NCBI RefSeq assembly: GCF_009707955.1
Contig: NZ_WMDQ01000003.1
Location: forward strand, 186,001-250,000
Direction: 5' to 3'
Length of the DNA: 64,000 bases
From: Flavobacterium sp. LC2016-13
Lineage (GTDB): Bacteria; Bacteroidota; Bacteroidia; Flavobacteriales; Flavobacteriaceae
A program made the position numbers and the translations under genes. This document shows, one piece after another, positions 47,381 to 56,662 of the stretch. Positions within the stretch are counted from its first letter, which is position 1. Each line of letters starts with the position of its first letter. The notes under the pieces were generated by a model. The model saw only the letters and a list, made by a program, of their open reading frames with translations, was not told the origin of the DNA and made no database searches.

Positions 47381-47411
47381 TTTCATGACAAGAAAAACCC
47401 ATTTCATGACA
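47381..47411 (+). promoter_or_regulatory. Direct repeat TTTCATGACA in a long intergenic region
   Basis: The gap 47097-47661 holds no gene. TTTCATGACA occurs at 47381-47390 and 47402-47411, 21 bases apart. That spacing is typical of LytTR-type regulator sites (two short direct repeats about two helical turns apart). Its position, 251 bases before the tail-collar ATG, makes a role there possible. The rest of the gap is AT-rich with no structure I could support. Confidence 0.4.
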
Positions 47412-47661
47412 TCTTTTTCTTTTTTCCCCCCTTACCTATTTAATTTTAAAACTGATTAGAAGAAAGAGGGCAAATTATTTTTTATTCACAAGCTAAAATT
47501 ACTTACAAAAACACGTAAAAACACCTGATTTTAAAATATTAAAATACAGTAATTTAGCATCATTGATATAAATAAAAAACTACTTTTTTACAAAAATAAA
47601 ATCTTACAATAATTAAATAAATACAATAACTAACATTAACCAATTTAAACAAAAAAAAATT

Positions 47662-48246
47662 ATGGAGACATTTATTGGGACAATTCTCGCTTTTGGATTT
47701 AACTTCGCGCCAAGAGGCTGGCAACTTTGTAATGGACAACTCTTAGCGATATCCTCAAACAATGCGCTATTTGCTCTACTTGGAACAACGTATGGCGGTA
47801 ATGGTCAAACCACGTTTGGATTACCTGATTTAAGAGGAAGAAGCCTAGTGGGTATGGGACAAGGACCTGGATTAACTAATGTCGCTCAGGGGCAAATTGC
47901 CGGAACTGAAAGTGCTACATTGTTAATAACCAATGTTCCTATGCACACACATCCTATTGCAGCTGAACAAAATACCATAGTTACATTCGCAAATGCATTA
48001 AGTGATGGTACAACAACCAATGAGACTGATAATGGAAAAAATTCTCTTGCAGCTGGTGGTGATGTTCCTAATATCTATAGCGAGCCAGGAACTGGAACAA
48101 CTAAAAACAAAGTTACCGGTTTTACTTCAACCATAAGTGGTAATACTGGTATTGCTGGAGGTGGCCAACCATTTGGCATACGAAACCCATATCTTGGTAT
48201 AAATTACTCCATAGCTTTAGAAGGAATTTTTCCTTCAAGAAATTAA
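47662..48246 (+). CDS. Phage tail-collar domain protein (microcystin-dependent-like)
   Basis: This 194-residue protein has the tail-collar domain at about 5-60 (GTILAFGFNFAPRGWQLCNGQLLAISSNNALFALLGTTYGGNGQTTFGLPDLRGR). The Gly-rich, beta-rich remainder (HTHPI; GIAGGGQPFGIRNPYLGINYSIALEG) matches MdpB-like proteins. These are found in bacterial genomes outside prophages, and their role is unclear. No signal peptide is seen. No other phage gene adjoins it, so a prophage origin is not supported. Confidence 0.88.
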   Translation: METFIGTILAFGFNFAPRGWQLCNGQLLAISSNNALFALLGTTYGGNGQTTFGLPDLRGRSLVGMGQGPGLTNVAQGQIAGTESATLLITNVPMHTHPIAAEQNTIVTFANALSDGTTTNETDNGKNSLAAGGDVPNIYSEPGTGTTKNKVTGFTSTISGNTGIAGGGQPFGIRNPYLGINYSIALEGIFPSRN

Positions 48247-48260
48247 TATAATTAGAATGA

Positions 48261-48289
48261 AACAGAGGCGATTATGCCTCTGTTTTTTT
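48261..48289 (+). terminator. Intrinsic terminator after the tail-collar gene
   Basis: AACAGAGGC and GCCTCTGTT form a stem with a T-run of seven. The next gene starts at 48301, so it may limit rather than block transcription of the genes beyond. Confidence 0.88.
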
Positions 48290-48300
48290 AATCTTACTTT

Positions 48301-49437
48301 ATGGATAAAACTACTAAAATAGGAATTCTAATTCCAAAATCACAACAATACCCAACATTAGACAGAGATTTCATGAGAGGTTTAAAACTTAATAATCTCA
48401 ATGTTAATTTTTTTGTAGAAAGTATTGGTATTGGTGCTGACGAGAAAATGATAATTGAAAAAATACAGAAACTAAATTTTCAGGAAGAAGTATCAATTAT
48501 CATTGGCTTTTTTGGGCATTATAATATATCAGAAGTTTATAATTATGCTTCAAACAATGATATTTTATTGCTTGCCGCAGAAATTGGCGCAACGATGCCT
48601 TACGAAACGCCAACTTATAAAGGAGTTTATATTAATTCTTTTGGTTTAACCGAATCATGCTATCATTTAGGTAATTATCTAACAGCTAAAAACTATCAAA
48701 AAATTGTAACCTCAACCTCTTTCTATGATTCAGGATATGGTATGTTATCTGCAATTGAATATGGTTTTAAAGAAAAAAATATTTTTTCAGGGCATTATAT
48801 TACCCCTTTTGTGCCCAGAGAAGATGAGTCTGCACACATGGATCAATTCATTAATACTCGTGAACCAGATGCTGTTTTTGCTTTCTATAGTGGTTTGTAT
48901 GCTGAGGAAAATGCTGATTTTGTAAACCAAAATAAAATCACTCAAAAATACCCCTTTTATGTAACTCCATTTTTTATCAATGATAAAATTTTAGAAGAAT
49001 ATAAAAATGATCCACACGAACTTTATGTAGTAAGTTCATGGATGCAAAATGATAGTGATACAATAAACTTTACTACTGAGTATAAAGATATATACTCTGA
49101 GAATCCCTCTGTATTTTCGATTTTAGGTTATGAAAACGGACTAATATTAAAGACCATTCTTCTTAACTCAAGCAACAATTTTAAGATAAGTTCCTTGATT
49201 GAAGAAATTGGTAAATTGAATATTACCGGACCTAGAGGAAATATTGAATTTGATAAGGATACAAACAGAACAATATTTAATTATTACATGTATCAATTAA
49301 ATATTGATTCTAATAACGATATCAGTTTTAATAAAATAGAAACATTTATAAATGATGGACATTTTACTAAAGCTTTTAATTCATCTATTAAACCTGATCA
49401 ATTAGGTGGCTGGCAAAATGCCTATTTATGCCATTAA
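48301..49437 (+). CDS. Type I periplasmic-binding-fold protein without signal peptide
   Basis: This 378-residue protein has the two-lobed Leu/Ile/Val or amide-binding fold. Features are KIGILIPKSQQYPTLDRDFMRGLKL at the start, SIIIGFFGHYNISEVYNYASNNDILLLAAEIG, VTSTSFYDSGYGMLSAIEYGFKEK and NITGPRGNIEFDKDTNR. Transport-related members have a signal peptide. Here the N-terminus enters the first strand directly, as in cytosolic sensors of the AmiC type. It sits between the tail-collar gene and the giant adhesin gene (15 bases before the latter), and no ABC permease is nearby. A sensor or structural role is an inference. Confidence 0.8.
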   Translation: MDKTTKIGILIPKSQQYPTLDRDFMRGLKLNNLNVNFFVESIGIGADEKMIIEKIQKLNFQEEVSIIIGFFGHYNISEVYNYASNNDILLLAAEIGATMPYETPTYKGVYINSFGLTESCYHLGNYLTAKNYQKIVTSTSFYDSGYGMLSAIEYGFKEKNIFSGHYITPFVPREDESAHMDQFINTREPDAVFAFYSGLYAEENADFVNQNKITQKYPFYVTPFFINDKILEEYKNDPHELYVVSSWMQNDSDTINFTTEYKDIYSENPSVFSILGYENGLILKTILLNSSNNFKISSLIEEIGKLNITGPRGNIEFDKDTNRTIFNYYMYQLNIDSNNDISFNKIETFINDGHFTKAFNSSIKPDQLGGWQNAYLCH

Positions 49438-49452
49438 ACTAAATTTTATATT

Positions 49453-52400
49453 ATGAAAAGAAAATTACTCACATTTATCGTCTTTTTGTGTACCTTCTTT
49501 GTACATCAAAATCTTAAAGCCCAGCCAACTGTGCTGGCACCAGGTGATATAGCTTTTATTGGCTATCAAACCGGAACTGCCAATGATGGTTTTTCTTTTA
49601 TTACCCTTAAAAACATTAATGCAGGAACACTCTTGTATTTAACGGAAAAAGGATGGGGTAACGGAACCTGGGCCACAAGCACTACTGAACCACATTTACT
49701 GTGGACAGTACCGGCATATACTCCTGCAGGTACTATAGTATCGATTGTAGAAACTGCAACAGATGATGTTTTCACAATAACCGGAACAACTCAAGCTTCG
49801 ATCGCGATCGTATCAAGTTCAAACTTTAATCTGTCTGGGGGTGATCAGATCCTGGCATACCAATCTGGTACAGGACCAGAACCTGCATCACCTACATTTA
49901 TTGCAGGAATTCATGGAGATTATAATATTAGTGATTACGATTCTACTACTACATGGAATACAGTAGCTGGAGCAAATGGAGGAAACGAAAGTTCATTGCC
50001 TCCTGGTTTAACCAACGGTGTAAATTGTATTTCTTTATTTCCTGCACCAGGCCCTGAAATTGCTAATAGCAAATATATAGGAACCTTGACAGGAACTGTT
50101 GATGAATTATTAGCTAAAATTAATAATCCGTCAAGTACATACTGGTCACATAGTACCGGAGCTACTGATTTAGGAATTATTCCTTCAAACTATCCTACAC
50201 CTGCAGTATCTACTGTGATAGCTCCAACAGTTGCAACTACTGCAGCTACAAATGTTAAATCAGTTAGTGCAACAATAGGTGGTATAGTAAACACAGATGG
50301 TGGAGAACCAACTGTAGAAAGAGGAATAGTTTGGGCTGTAACTGCAAATCCGACTATTGCTAATCATAAATTTCAAATCGGGACGGGAACAGGAACATTT
50401 ACTAATACGGTAACTGGCTTAACTCCCGGATCGCTTATTTATTACAGAGCCTACGCTTCTAACAGCGGTTTTACTGCTTATGGTACGGAACTAACGCTAA
50501 CTACGGGAGCGGCATTGAGTACTTCGTCAACTCCACAAACAAATCAAAGTTGTAACGGAGGTTCTAATGGTACAGCAACAGTTAATGTTATTGGTGGTAC
50601 AACTCCATATACTTATCTATGGACTAATGGAGCTACAACGGCTACTGTAACCGGACTTGGTGTTGGACCAATATCAGTAACTGTTACCGATAATGAATTA
50701 ACACAAATTACTAGAAATTATACGATAGTACAGCCATCATCTCTTAACGGAAGTCCTTCTGTTACAAATGTTTCTTGTTTTGGAGGAGCTAATGGAACGG
50801 CTACAATTACAGCTTCAGGAGGTACACCTTCTTATACTTATTTATGGTCTAATGGAGCTACAACGGCTACCGCATCCGGACTTCAGTCAGGAACGTACAG
50901 TGTAACTATTACAGATGCTAACTCTTGTCAGCGTACTATAAACAATATTATAGTAGGACAACCTGCTGCAACTCTTAACGGAACTCCTAGTGTAACAAAT
51001 GTTTCTTGTTTTGGAGGATCTAACGGTACGGCTACAATTACAGCTTCAGGAGGTACACCTTCTTATACTTATTTATGGTCTAATGGAGCTACAACAGCTA
51101 CTACAACCGGACTTCAGTCAGGAACGTACAGCGTAACTATTACAGATGCTAACTCTTGTCAGCGTACTATAAACAATATTATAGTAGGACAACCTGCTGC
51201 AACTCTTAACGGAACTCCTAGTGTAACAAATGTTTCTTGTTTTGGAGGAGCTAACGGAACGGCTACAATTACAGCTTCAGGAGGTACACCATCATATACT
51301 TATTTATGGTCTAATGGAGCCACAACAGCTACTGCAACAGGACTTGTTGCCGGAACATATAGTGTTACGATTACTGATGCAAACTCTTGTCTGCGTACTA
51401 TAAACAATATTATTGTTGGGCAGCCAGCAGTTATTAATGCTGCTCCATCTCAAGTTAATGTTAGTTGTAATGGCGGAGCTAATGGTTCAGCAACTGTAAC
51501 GCCAACCGGAGGAACCGGAGCTTATACTTATCTTTGGTCTAACGGAGCTACGACAGCTTCTATAACAGGCTTAGCTTCTGGAGCTTACAGCGTTACTATT
51601 ACTGACGCTAATTTGTGTACAAAAACACAAAATTTCACTATAACTCAACCTCCTGTTTTAGCAGCAACTCAAGGAACGATAAATAATGTTAGTTGTAATG
51701 GAGGATCTAACGGAACTGCTACAGTTGTAGTAACTGGAGGAACTCCTGGATACACATATTCATGGTCTCCTTCTGGAGGAACAGCTGCTACAGCTAGTGG
51801 ACTTTCTCAAGGAACATATACTGTTACGGTTACTGATGCCAACGCGTGTCAGACAACTCAAAGTTTTACAATCTCACAACCTACCCCATTTTCTGTAACA
51901 TCATCACAAACAGACGTATTGTGTAACGGTGCTGCAACAGGATCTGCAACAGTAAACGTAACTGGCGGAACTGGGACTTATACTTATGCATGGTCTCCGT
52001 CTGGTGGAACTGCTGCAACAGCTACTGGTTTAACTGCAGGAACTTATACTGTTACGGTTACAGATGCTAACTTATGTCAAACAGCAAAAACATTCACTAT
52101 TGTGCAACCAAGTGCTTTGGTAGCTACACCAATATCACAAACTAATATTGGATGTCGTGGAGATCTTACAGGATCTGCTACGGTAAGCGCAACTGGCGGA
52201 ACTGGTTCTTATACTTATTCATGGGCACCATCTGGAGGAACTGCTACAACAGCTACTGGTTTAGCTGCAGGAACTTATACCGTTACAATTACAGACGCTA
52301 ACTTATGTTTAGCAACACAAAGTTTTACAATTACACAACCAGCAGCAATTCTATCTGCAACTACAGCATCAGTTGGTGTAAGTTGTTTTGGAGGATCTAA

Positions 52401-55400
52401 TGGGTCTGCTTCTGTTACCGTATTAGGAGGAACACCAGGATATACCTATTTATGGGCACCGCTTGGTGGTACTACAGCATCTATTACAGGAAGACCTGCA
52501 GGAAACTATACTTGTACTATTACAGATGCAAACGGATGTACACTTGTAAAATCAATTACAATTTTGACTCCAACGCAATTATCTGCAACAGCTTCTAAAA
52601 CAGATGTATCATGTAATGGCGGTACTAACGGTACAGCTACTGTAAATGCAACAGGAGGAACAGTAGGATATACTTATTCATGGAGTCCAACAGGTGGAAA
52701 TGCTGCAACAGCAACAGGACTTGCTGCAGGAACTTATACCGTTACGGTTACAGATGGCAACACATGTCAGACTACAGCAACTGTTACTATTGGCGAGCCT
52801 GCAGTTTTAGCAGCAACAACAGTAAAAACCGATGTACTTTGTAATGGAGGAGCGACCGGAACAGCTTCAGTAAATGTTACAGGAGGAAATGGAACTTATA
52901 CGTATCTATGGTCACCTTCTGGAGGGACTGCTGCAACTGCAACAGGATTAACAGCTGGGAATTATAGTGTCATGATTACAGATGCTGTAGGTTGTAGTTT
53001 AATTAAAAACTTTACAATTACTCAACCTTCAGTTTTAACAGCTACAACATCTCAGATAAATGCAACTTGTGTTACTGGCGGACAAGCAGCTACTTCACCA
53101 TCGGGAGGAGTAACGCCTTATACCTATTTATGGTCAGATGGACAAACAACACAAATAGCAACAGGATTATTAGCAGGTAATTACAATTGTATCATTACGG
53201 ATGCTAATGGTTGTACACTTACTAAAAACTTTGTAATTAATACAACAAATACACTAGTTGCAGTCACATCACAAACTGATATTTTATGTAATAGTTCAAA
53301 TACAGGTTCAGCTACAGTAATTCCTTCAGGAGCTCCAGGCCCTTTTACCTACGTATGGGCGCCATCAGGAGGTAATGCTGATACAGCTAGTAATCTTAGT
53401 GCAGGAAACTATACAGTAACTATAACATCTGCTAATGGTTGTTCAATAGTAAAAAGTTTTACTATAACACAACCAGGTGCAATAGTTGTTACTCCATCAC
53501 AAACTAATGTAAGTTGCAATGGAGGAAGTAACGGATCAGCTTCTGTAAACGTAACGGGAGGAACTGGTGCATATACCTATTCTTGGGCTCCATCTGGAGG
53601 GACTTCTGCGACAGCTACAGGATTAGCTGCAGGAAATTATACTGTAACAATTACTGATGCTAACTTATGTCAGGCAACTCAAAGTTTTTCTGTAACACAA
53701 CCAGCTGCTCTGGCTACAACAACTTCTCATACAAATGTGAGTTGTAATGGAGGAACTAACGGATCTGCTACTGTAAACGTAACAGGAGGAACAGGTGCAT
53801 ATACTTATTCATGGGCTCCAACTGGCGGAACAGCAGCAACAGCTTCTGGACTGGCAGCAGGAACATATACAGTAACGATTACTGATGCTAATGTATGTCA
53901 GACAACAGCAAGCGTTACCATTACTGAACCTTTAAGTCTTACTGCAACAACTTCACAAAACAATGTGACTTGTTTAGGAGGAACTAACGGATCTGCTACC
54001 GTTTCTGTAACTGGAGGAACCGGTGCTTATACTTATGCATGGTCTCCGTCTGGAGGAACTGCAGCAACAGCTTCAGGATTAGCAGCAGGAAATTATACAG
54101 TAACAATTACTGATGGTAATTTATGTTCTTTAACAAAATCAGTAACAATAATTACTAATCCGGATATTCTTGCACCAGTTCCTGATGTAACGAACCTTCC
54201 TGATATTACAAACTATTGTTCTATTTTATCATCTGAAATTAGCATTCCTACAGCAACAGATGCTTGTGTTGGAAGCATAACTGCGACAACAACAAATCCA
54301 TTAAACTATACTGTTGAAGGTAATTATACCATTACATGGAATTATAGCGATGGTAACGGAAATACTTCGTCACAAAATCAAACGCTTCACGTAATTGCCT
54401 CTCCTTTAAACCAAGTAACATTTAGTGATGCTGAATTTACTTTTAATGGAAATCTTCATACTGTACAGGTTGCAAATCTTCCTGCCGGAACAAGTGTGGC
54501 TTACACGACAAACCCAGCAACAGGAACTGCAAATGGAGCAACGAATGCAGGAGTTTATACAGTAACTGCAGTAGTAACTCCATCTGTAAGTACACCAAAT
54601 TGTTCACCAATTACACTTACTTCGCAACTTACTGTTAAGAAAGCGGCTCAACAAATTACTTTTGGACCTTTGGCAGCAAGAATTCTTGGAGCTAATAATA
54701 CCTTCAATTTAGATGCTAATTCAAATTCAGGTTTAGCAATACGTTATTCATTTACCTATACTTCTGCCCTGCCACCTGCGAGTGTTTCTGCAACTGGTCT
54801 GGTAAATCTGTTAAGATCTGGTCAGGTAACAATTACTGCGCATCAGGATGGTAATGTTAATTATCTACCTGCACCAGATGTTTCGCAAGTATTGGTAATT
54901 AAAAATAATGATGTAACAGTTACCCAAATTACAATTGGTACTCAGGTATATCCAAATCCAGCAAAAGATCTAACATATCTGATGACTTGTGGACAAACCA
55001 ATGTTAATATCGCTATTGTAAACACAACAAATGCAACGATTACACCTTCAGCTAATTTTACGATTACGCCTCCTAAACCAGGTATTTATACACAAAACGT
55101 AACAATAACTTCTGAAGATGGATCAACAACAGCTAATTATACAATTAAAGTAGAAAAGCCTTTTGGTTTCTTCGATATTGTTCGTCAGAAGTTTAACAAT
55201 GTACTTCTTGTAAACAACAACCCTTTAACAAATGGTGGTTATGAGTTTGTTGCATACCAATGGTTTAAAAATGGAGTTCAAGTAGGAACTGGTCAATATT
55301 ATACTGCCGGAAATGAATCTAATAATGTTTTAGATCCTTCTGCTTTGTATAGCGTAAAAATGACTACTAAAGATGGAAAAGTACTTCAAACTTGTGGTGG

Positions 55401-55674
55401 CACGATTTCAATACAAAATTCATTTCAGTCGAAACTTTACCCGAATCCAATTGAAACCGGAAAAGTTATTACTGTAGAAGCTGATTATCCTGCAGAAGAA
55501 TTGGAAAATATGCAGATCACACTTTACTCTGTTTCAGGTCAGTTGATTAAAACAGTGAAGTCATCTACAGTAATTACCGAAATACAATTACCTCCAACAA
55601 CTGAAGGTAACATTTACCTTGTAGTTCTTGAAACTGCAAACGTAAAAAAATCATTCAAAGTAATTGTAAAATAA
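49453..55674 (+). CDS. Giant SprB-repeat surface protein with T9SS sorting tail
   Basis: This 2073-residue protein has a signal peptide (1-24, LKAQ). An N-terminal beta-rich domain (25-255) is followed by an Fn3-like domain (about 255-350). Sixteen SprB repeats follow (about 359-1569), each of about 75 residues with a Cys near VSCNGG and the core YTYLWSNGATTATATGL. Then come a HYR-like domain (about 1575-1655), MBG-like and cadherin-like domains (about 1660-1900) and a type A T9SS C-terminal signal (about 1995-2073, YPNPIETGK...FKVIVK). SprB in gliding Flavobacteria is a motility adhesin. This protein is shorter and probably a cell-surface adhesin secreted by T9SS. No SprF gene is adjacent. 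Confidence 0.9.
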   Translation: MKRKLLTFIVFLCTFFVHQNLKAQPTVLAPGDIAFIGYQTGTANDGFSFITLKNINAGTLLYLTEKGWGNGTWATSTTEPHLLWTVPAYTPAGTIVSIVETATDDVFTITGTTQASIAIVSSSNFNLSGGDQILAYQSGTGPEPASPTFIAGIHGDYNISDYDSTTTWNTVAGANGGNESSLPPGLTNGVNCISLFPAPGPEIANSKYIGTLTGTVDELLAKINNPSSTYWSHSTGATDLGIIPSNYPTPAVSTVIAPTVATTAATNVKSVSATIGGIVNTDGGEPTVERGIVWAVTANPTIANHKFQIGTGTGTFTNTVTGLTPGSLIYYRAYASNSGFTAYGTELTLTTGAALSTSSTPQTNQSCNGGSNGTATVNVIGGTTPYTYLWTNGATTATVTGLGVGPISVTVTDNELTQITRNYTIVQPSSLNGSPSVTNVSCFGGANGTATITASGGTPSYTYLWSNGATTATASGLQSGTYSVTITDANSCQRTINNIIVGQPAATLNGTPSVTNVSCFGGSNGTATITASGGTPSYTYLWSNGATTATTTGLQSGTYSVTITDANSCQRTINNIIVGQPAATLNGTPSVTNVSCFGGANGTATITASGGTPSYTYLWSNGATTATATGLVAGTYSVTITDANSCLRTINNIIVGQPAVINAAPSQVNVSCNGGANGSATVTPTGGTGAYTYLWSNGATTASITGLASGAYSVTITDANLCTKTQNFTITQPPVLAATQGTINNVSCNGGSNGTATVVVTGGTPGYTYSWSPSGGTAATASGLSQGTYTVTVTDANACQTTQSFTISQPTPFSVTSSQTDVLCNGAATGSATVNVTGGTGTYTYAWSPSGGTAATATGLTAGTYTVTVTDANLCQTAKTFTIVQPSALVATPISQTNIGCRGDLTGSATVSATGGTGSYTYSWAPSGGTATTATGLAAGTYTVTITDANLCLATQSFTITQPAAILSATTASVGVSCFGGSNGSASVTVLGGTPGYTYLWAPLGGTTASITGRPAGNYTCTITDANGCTLVKSITILTPTQLSATASKTDVSCNGGTNGTATVNATGGTVGYTYSWSPTGGNAATATGLAAGTYTVTVTDGNTCQTTATVTIGEPAVLAATTVKTDVLCNGGATGTASVNVTGGNGTYTYLWSPSGGTAATATGLTAGNYSVMITDAVGCSLIKNFTITQPSVLTATTSQINATCVTGGQAATSPSGGVTPYTYLWSDGQTTQIATGLLAGNYNCIITDANGCTLTKNFVINTTNTLVAVTSQTDILCNSSNTGSATVIPSGAPGPFTYVWAPSGGNADTASNLSAGNYTVTITSANGCSIVKSFTITQPGAIVVTPSQTNVSCNGGSNGSASVNVTGGTGAYTYSWAPSGGTSATATGLAAGNYTVTITDANLCQATQSFSVTQPAALATTTSHTNVSCNGGTNGSATVNVTGGTGAYTYSWAPTGGTAATASGLAAGTYTVTITDANVCQTTASVTITEPLSLTATTSQNNVTCLGGTNGSATVSVTGGTGAYTYAWSPSGGTAATASGLAAGNYTVTITDGNLCSLTKSVTIITNPDILAPVPDVTNLPDITNYCSILSSEISIPTATDACVGSITATTTNPLNYTVEGNYTITWNYSDGNGNTSSQNQTLHVIASPLNQVTFSDAEFTFNGNLHTVQVANLPAGTSVAYTTNPATGTANGATNAGVYTVTAVVTPSVSTPNCSPITLTSQLTVKKAAQQITFGPLAARILGANNTFNLDANSNSGLAIRYSFTYTSALPPASVSATGLVNLLRSGQVTITAHQDGNVNYLPAPDVSQVLVIKNNDVTVTQITIGTQVYPNPAKDLTYLMTCGQTNVNIAIVNTTNATITPSANFTITPPKPGIYTQNVTITSEDGSTTANYTIKVEKPFGFFDIVRQKFNNVLLVNNNPLTNGGYEFVAYQWFKNGVQVGTGQYYTAGNESNNVLDPSALYSVKMTTKDGKVLQTCGGTISIQNSFQSKLYPNPIETGKVITVEADYPAEELENMQITLYSVSGQLIKTVKSSTVITEIQLPPTTEGNIYLVVLETANVKKSFKVIVK
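50530..54160 (+). repeat. SprB repeat array inside the adhesin gene
   Basis: Sixteen imperfect repeats of about 75-77 codons. Repeats 2-4 are almost identical at DNA level with an exact 231-bp period; GTTTCTTG begins at 50770, 51001 and 51232. The later repeats are more varied. Confidence 0.9.
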
Positions 55675-55684
55675 ATAAAACCCT

Positions 55685-55712
55685 GCCAGTACTAGATAAA
55701 AATAGTACTGGC
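55685..55712 (+). terminator. Hairpin after the adhesin gene
   Basis: GCCAGTACTA and TAGTACTGGC form a perfect 10-bp stem with an 8-base loop. It has no T-run and lies 15 bases before the barrel gene start, so it may act as a pause or processing site rather than a terminator. Confidence 0.45.
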
Positions 55713-55727
55713 TAATATAACTTTAAG

Positions 55728-56582
55728 ATGAAAAAATATATAAGCAACTCTATAAAACTATTAACTACAAGTGCGGCACTTTTAATACTATGCCTCAATA
55801 GTTATGGTCAGGATAAAAAGCAGGAAATTTCAATTTCAGTAGGCGGTCCATTTTCATTTGTTAATGCTACTTTAGCTGGTGGGTCGACAGTTCCCGGAAA
55901 CGGAATTAGTGCAGGTCTTCGTTACTCCTATTATTTAAACGAAGGTTTAAGCATTGGTTTTGGTGTCGAATATCAAACTTATAATACTGATATAAAATTT
56001 AAATATCTGGCAGGACAATATAATACTGTTGATGCCGAAGATGAATCATTTCAGTTTAGATATAGAGCAACCAATTTAAGAGAAGAGCAAAAATTAGCAT
56101 ACGTTAATGTGCCTATCGGAATTCAGTTTGAAACTCCCGGATCAACAAAATTATATGTTGCTGCAGGAGCTAAAATAGGATTTGCAACAAGTGGAAGCTA
56201 TGAAACAAGAATTCAAAATTTAACCACAAGCGGATATTATCCTCAATATAATGTAGAGTTATTTTCTCCGGCATTTGCAGGTTTTGCAAGTACAGATAAT
56301 ATCAAAACAAGCAAACAGGATATTGACACCGATGTATCTTATTCTGCTACTTTTGAAACTGGTTTAAAACAAAATCTGGGTGACAGAAGCTCATTTTATA
56401 TTGGCCTTTATTTAGATTATGGCTTAAATGATATTTATGATAAAAGTGAAAACAAAAATTTGGTTCAATATAATGCTCAATTGCCTGTGCAGTTAGGGTA
56501 CAACAGCGTATTTGATTCATCTTACGCGCGCGACATGAGATTAGTTTCTTATGGCATTAAACTAAGATTTGCATTCCGCTAA
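55728..56582 (+). CDS. Outer-membrane beta-barrel protein
   Basis: This 284-residue protein has a signal peptide (to about 28, NSYGQ) and alternating strands typical of an 8-12 strand barrel. Examples are GISAGLRYSYYLNEGLSIGFGVEYQTY and LYVAAGAKIGFATSGSYETRI. It ends in an aromatic/hydrophobic strand (RLVSYGIKLRFAFR). It resembles PorT/OmpW-like outer membrane proteins more than PorP/SprF. It directly follows the adhesin gene and could help anchor or assemble it. Confidence 0.8.
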   Translation: MKKYISNSIKLLTTSAALLILCLNSYGQDKKQEISISVGGPFSFVNATLAGGSTVPGNGISAGLRYSYYLNEGLSIGFGVEYQTYNTDIKFKYLAGQYNTVDAEDESFQFRYRATNLREEQKLAYVNVPIGIQFETPGSTKLYVAAGAKIGFATSGSYETRIQNLTTSGYYPQYNVELFSPAFAGFASTDNIKTSKQDIDTDVSYSATFETGLKQNLGDRSSFYIGLYLDYGLNDIYDKSENKNLVQYNAQLPVQLGYNSVFDSSYARDMRLVSYGIKLRFAFR

Positions 56583-56609
56583 TTTTAGTTAAAAGATGAA
56601 TTAATTATA

Positions 56610-56639
56610 AAAGCCAATTTCTGGGGGGAAATTGGCTTT
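56610..56639. terminator. Bidirectional terminator
   Basis: AAAGCCAATTTC and GAAATTGGCTTT form a perfect 12-bp stem around a 6-base loop between the convergent barrel and tssF genes. Confidence 0.9.
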
Positions 56640-56662
56640 ATTTTTTGGTATAAATATTTATA

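Noticed and set aside
47662..48246. Prophage remnant
   Set aside because: Only a tail-collar domain protein is present, with no integrase, capsid or other tail gene nearby.
50530..54160. CRISPR or non-coding satellite array
   Set aside because: The repeats are in-frame SprB domains of a single long reading frame.
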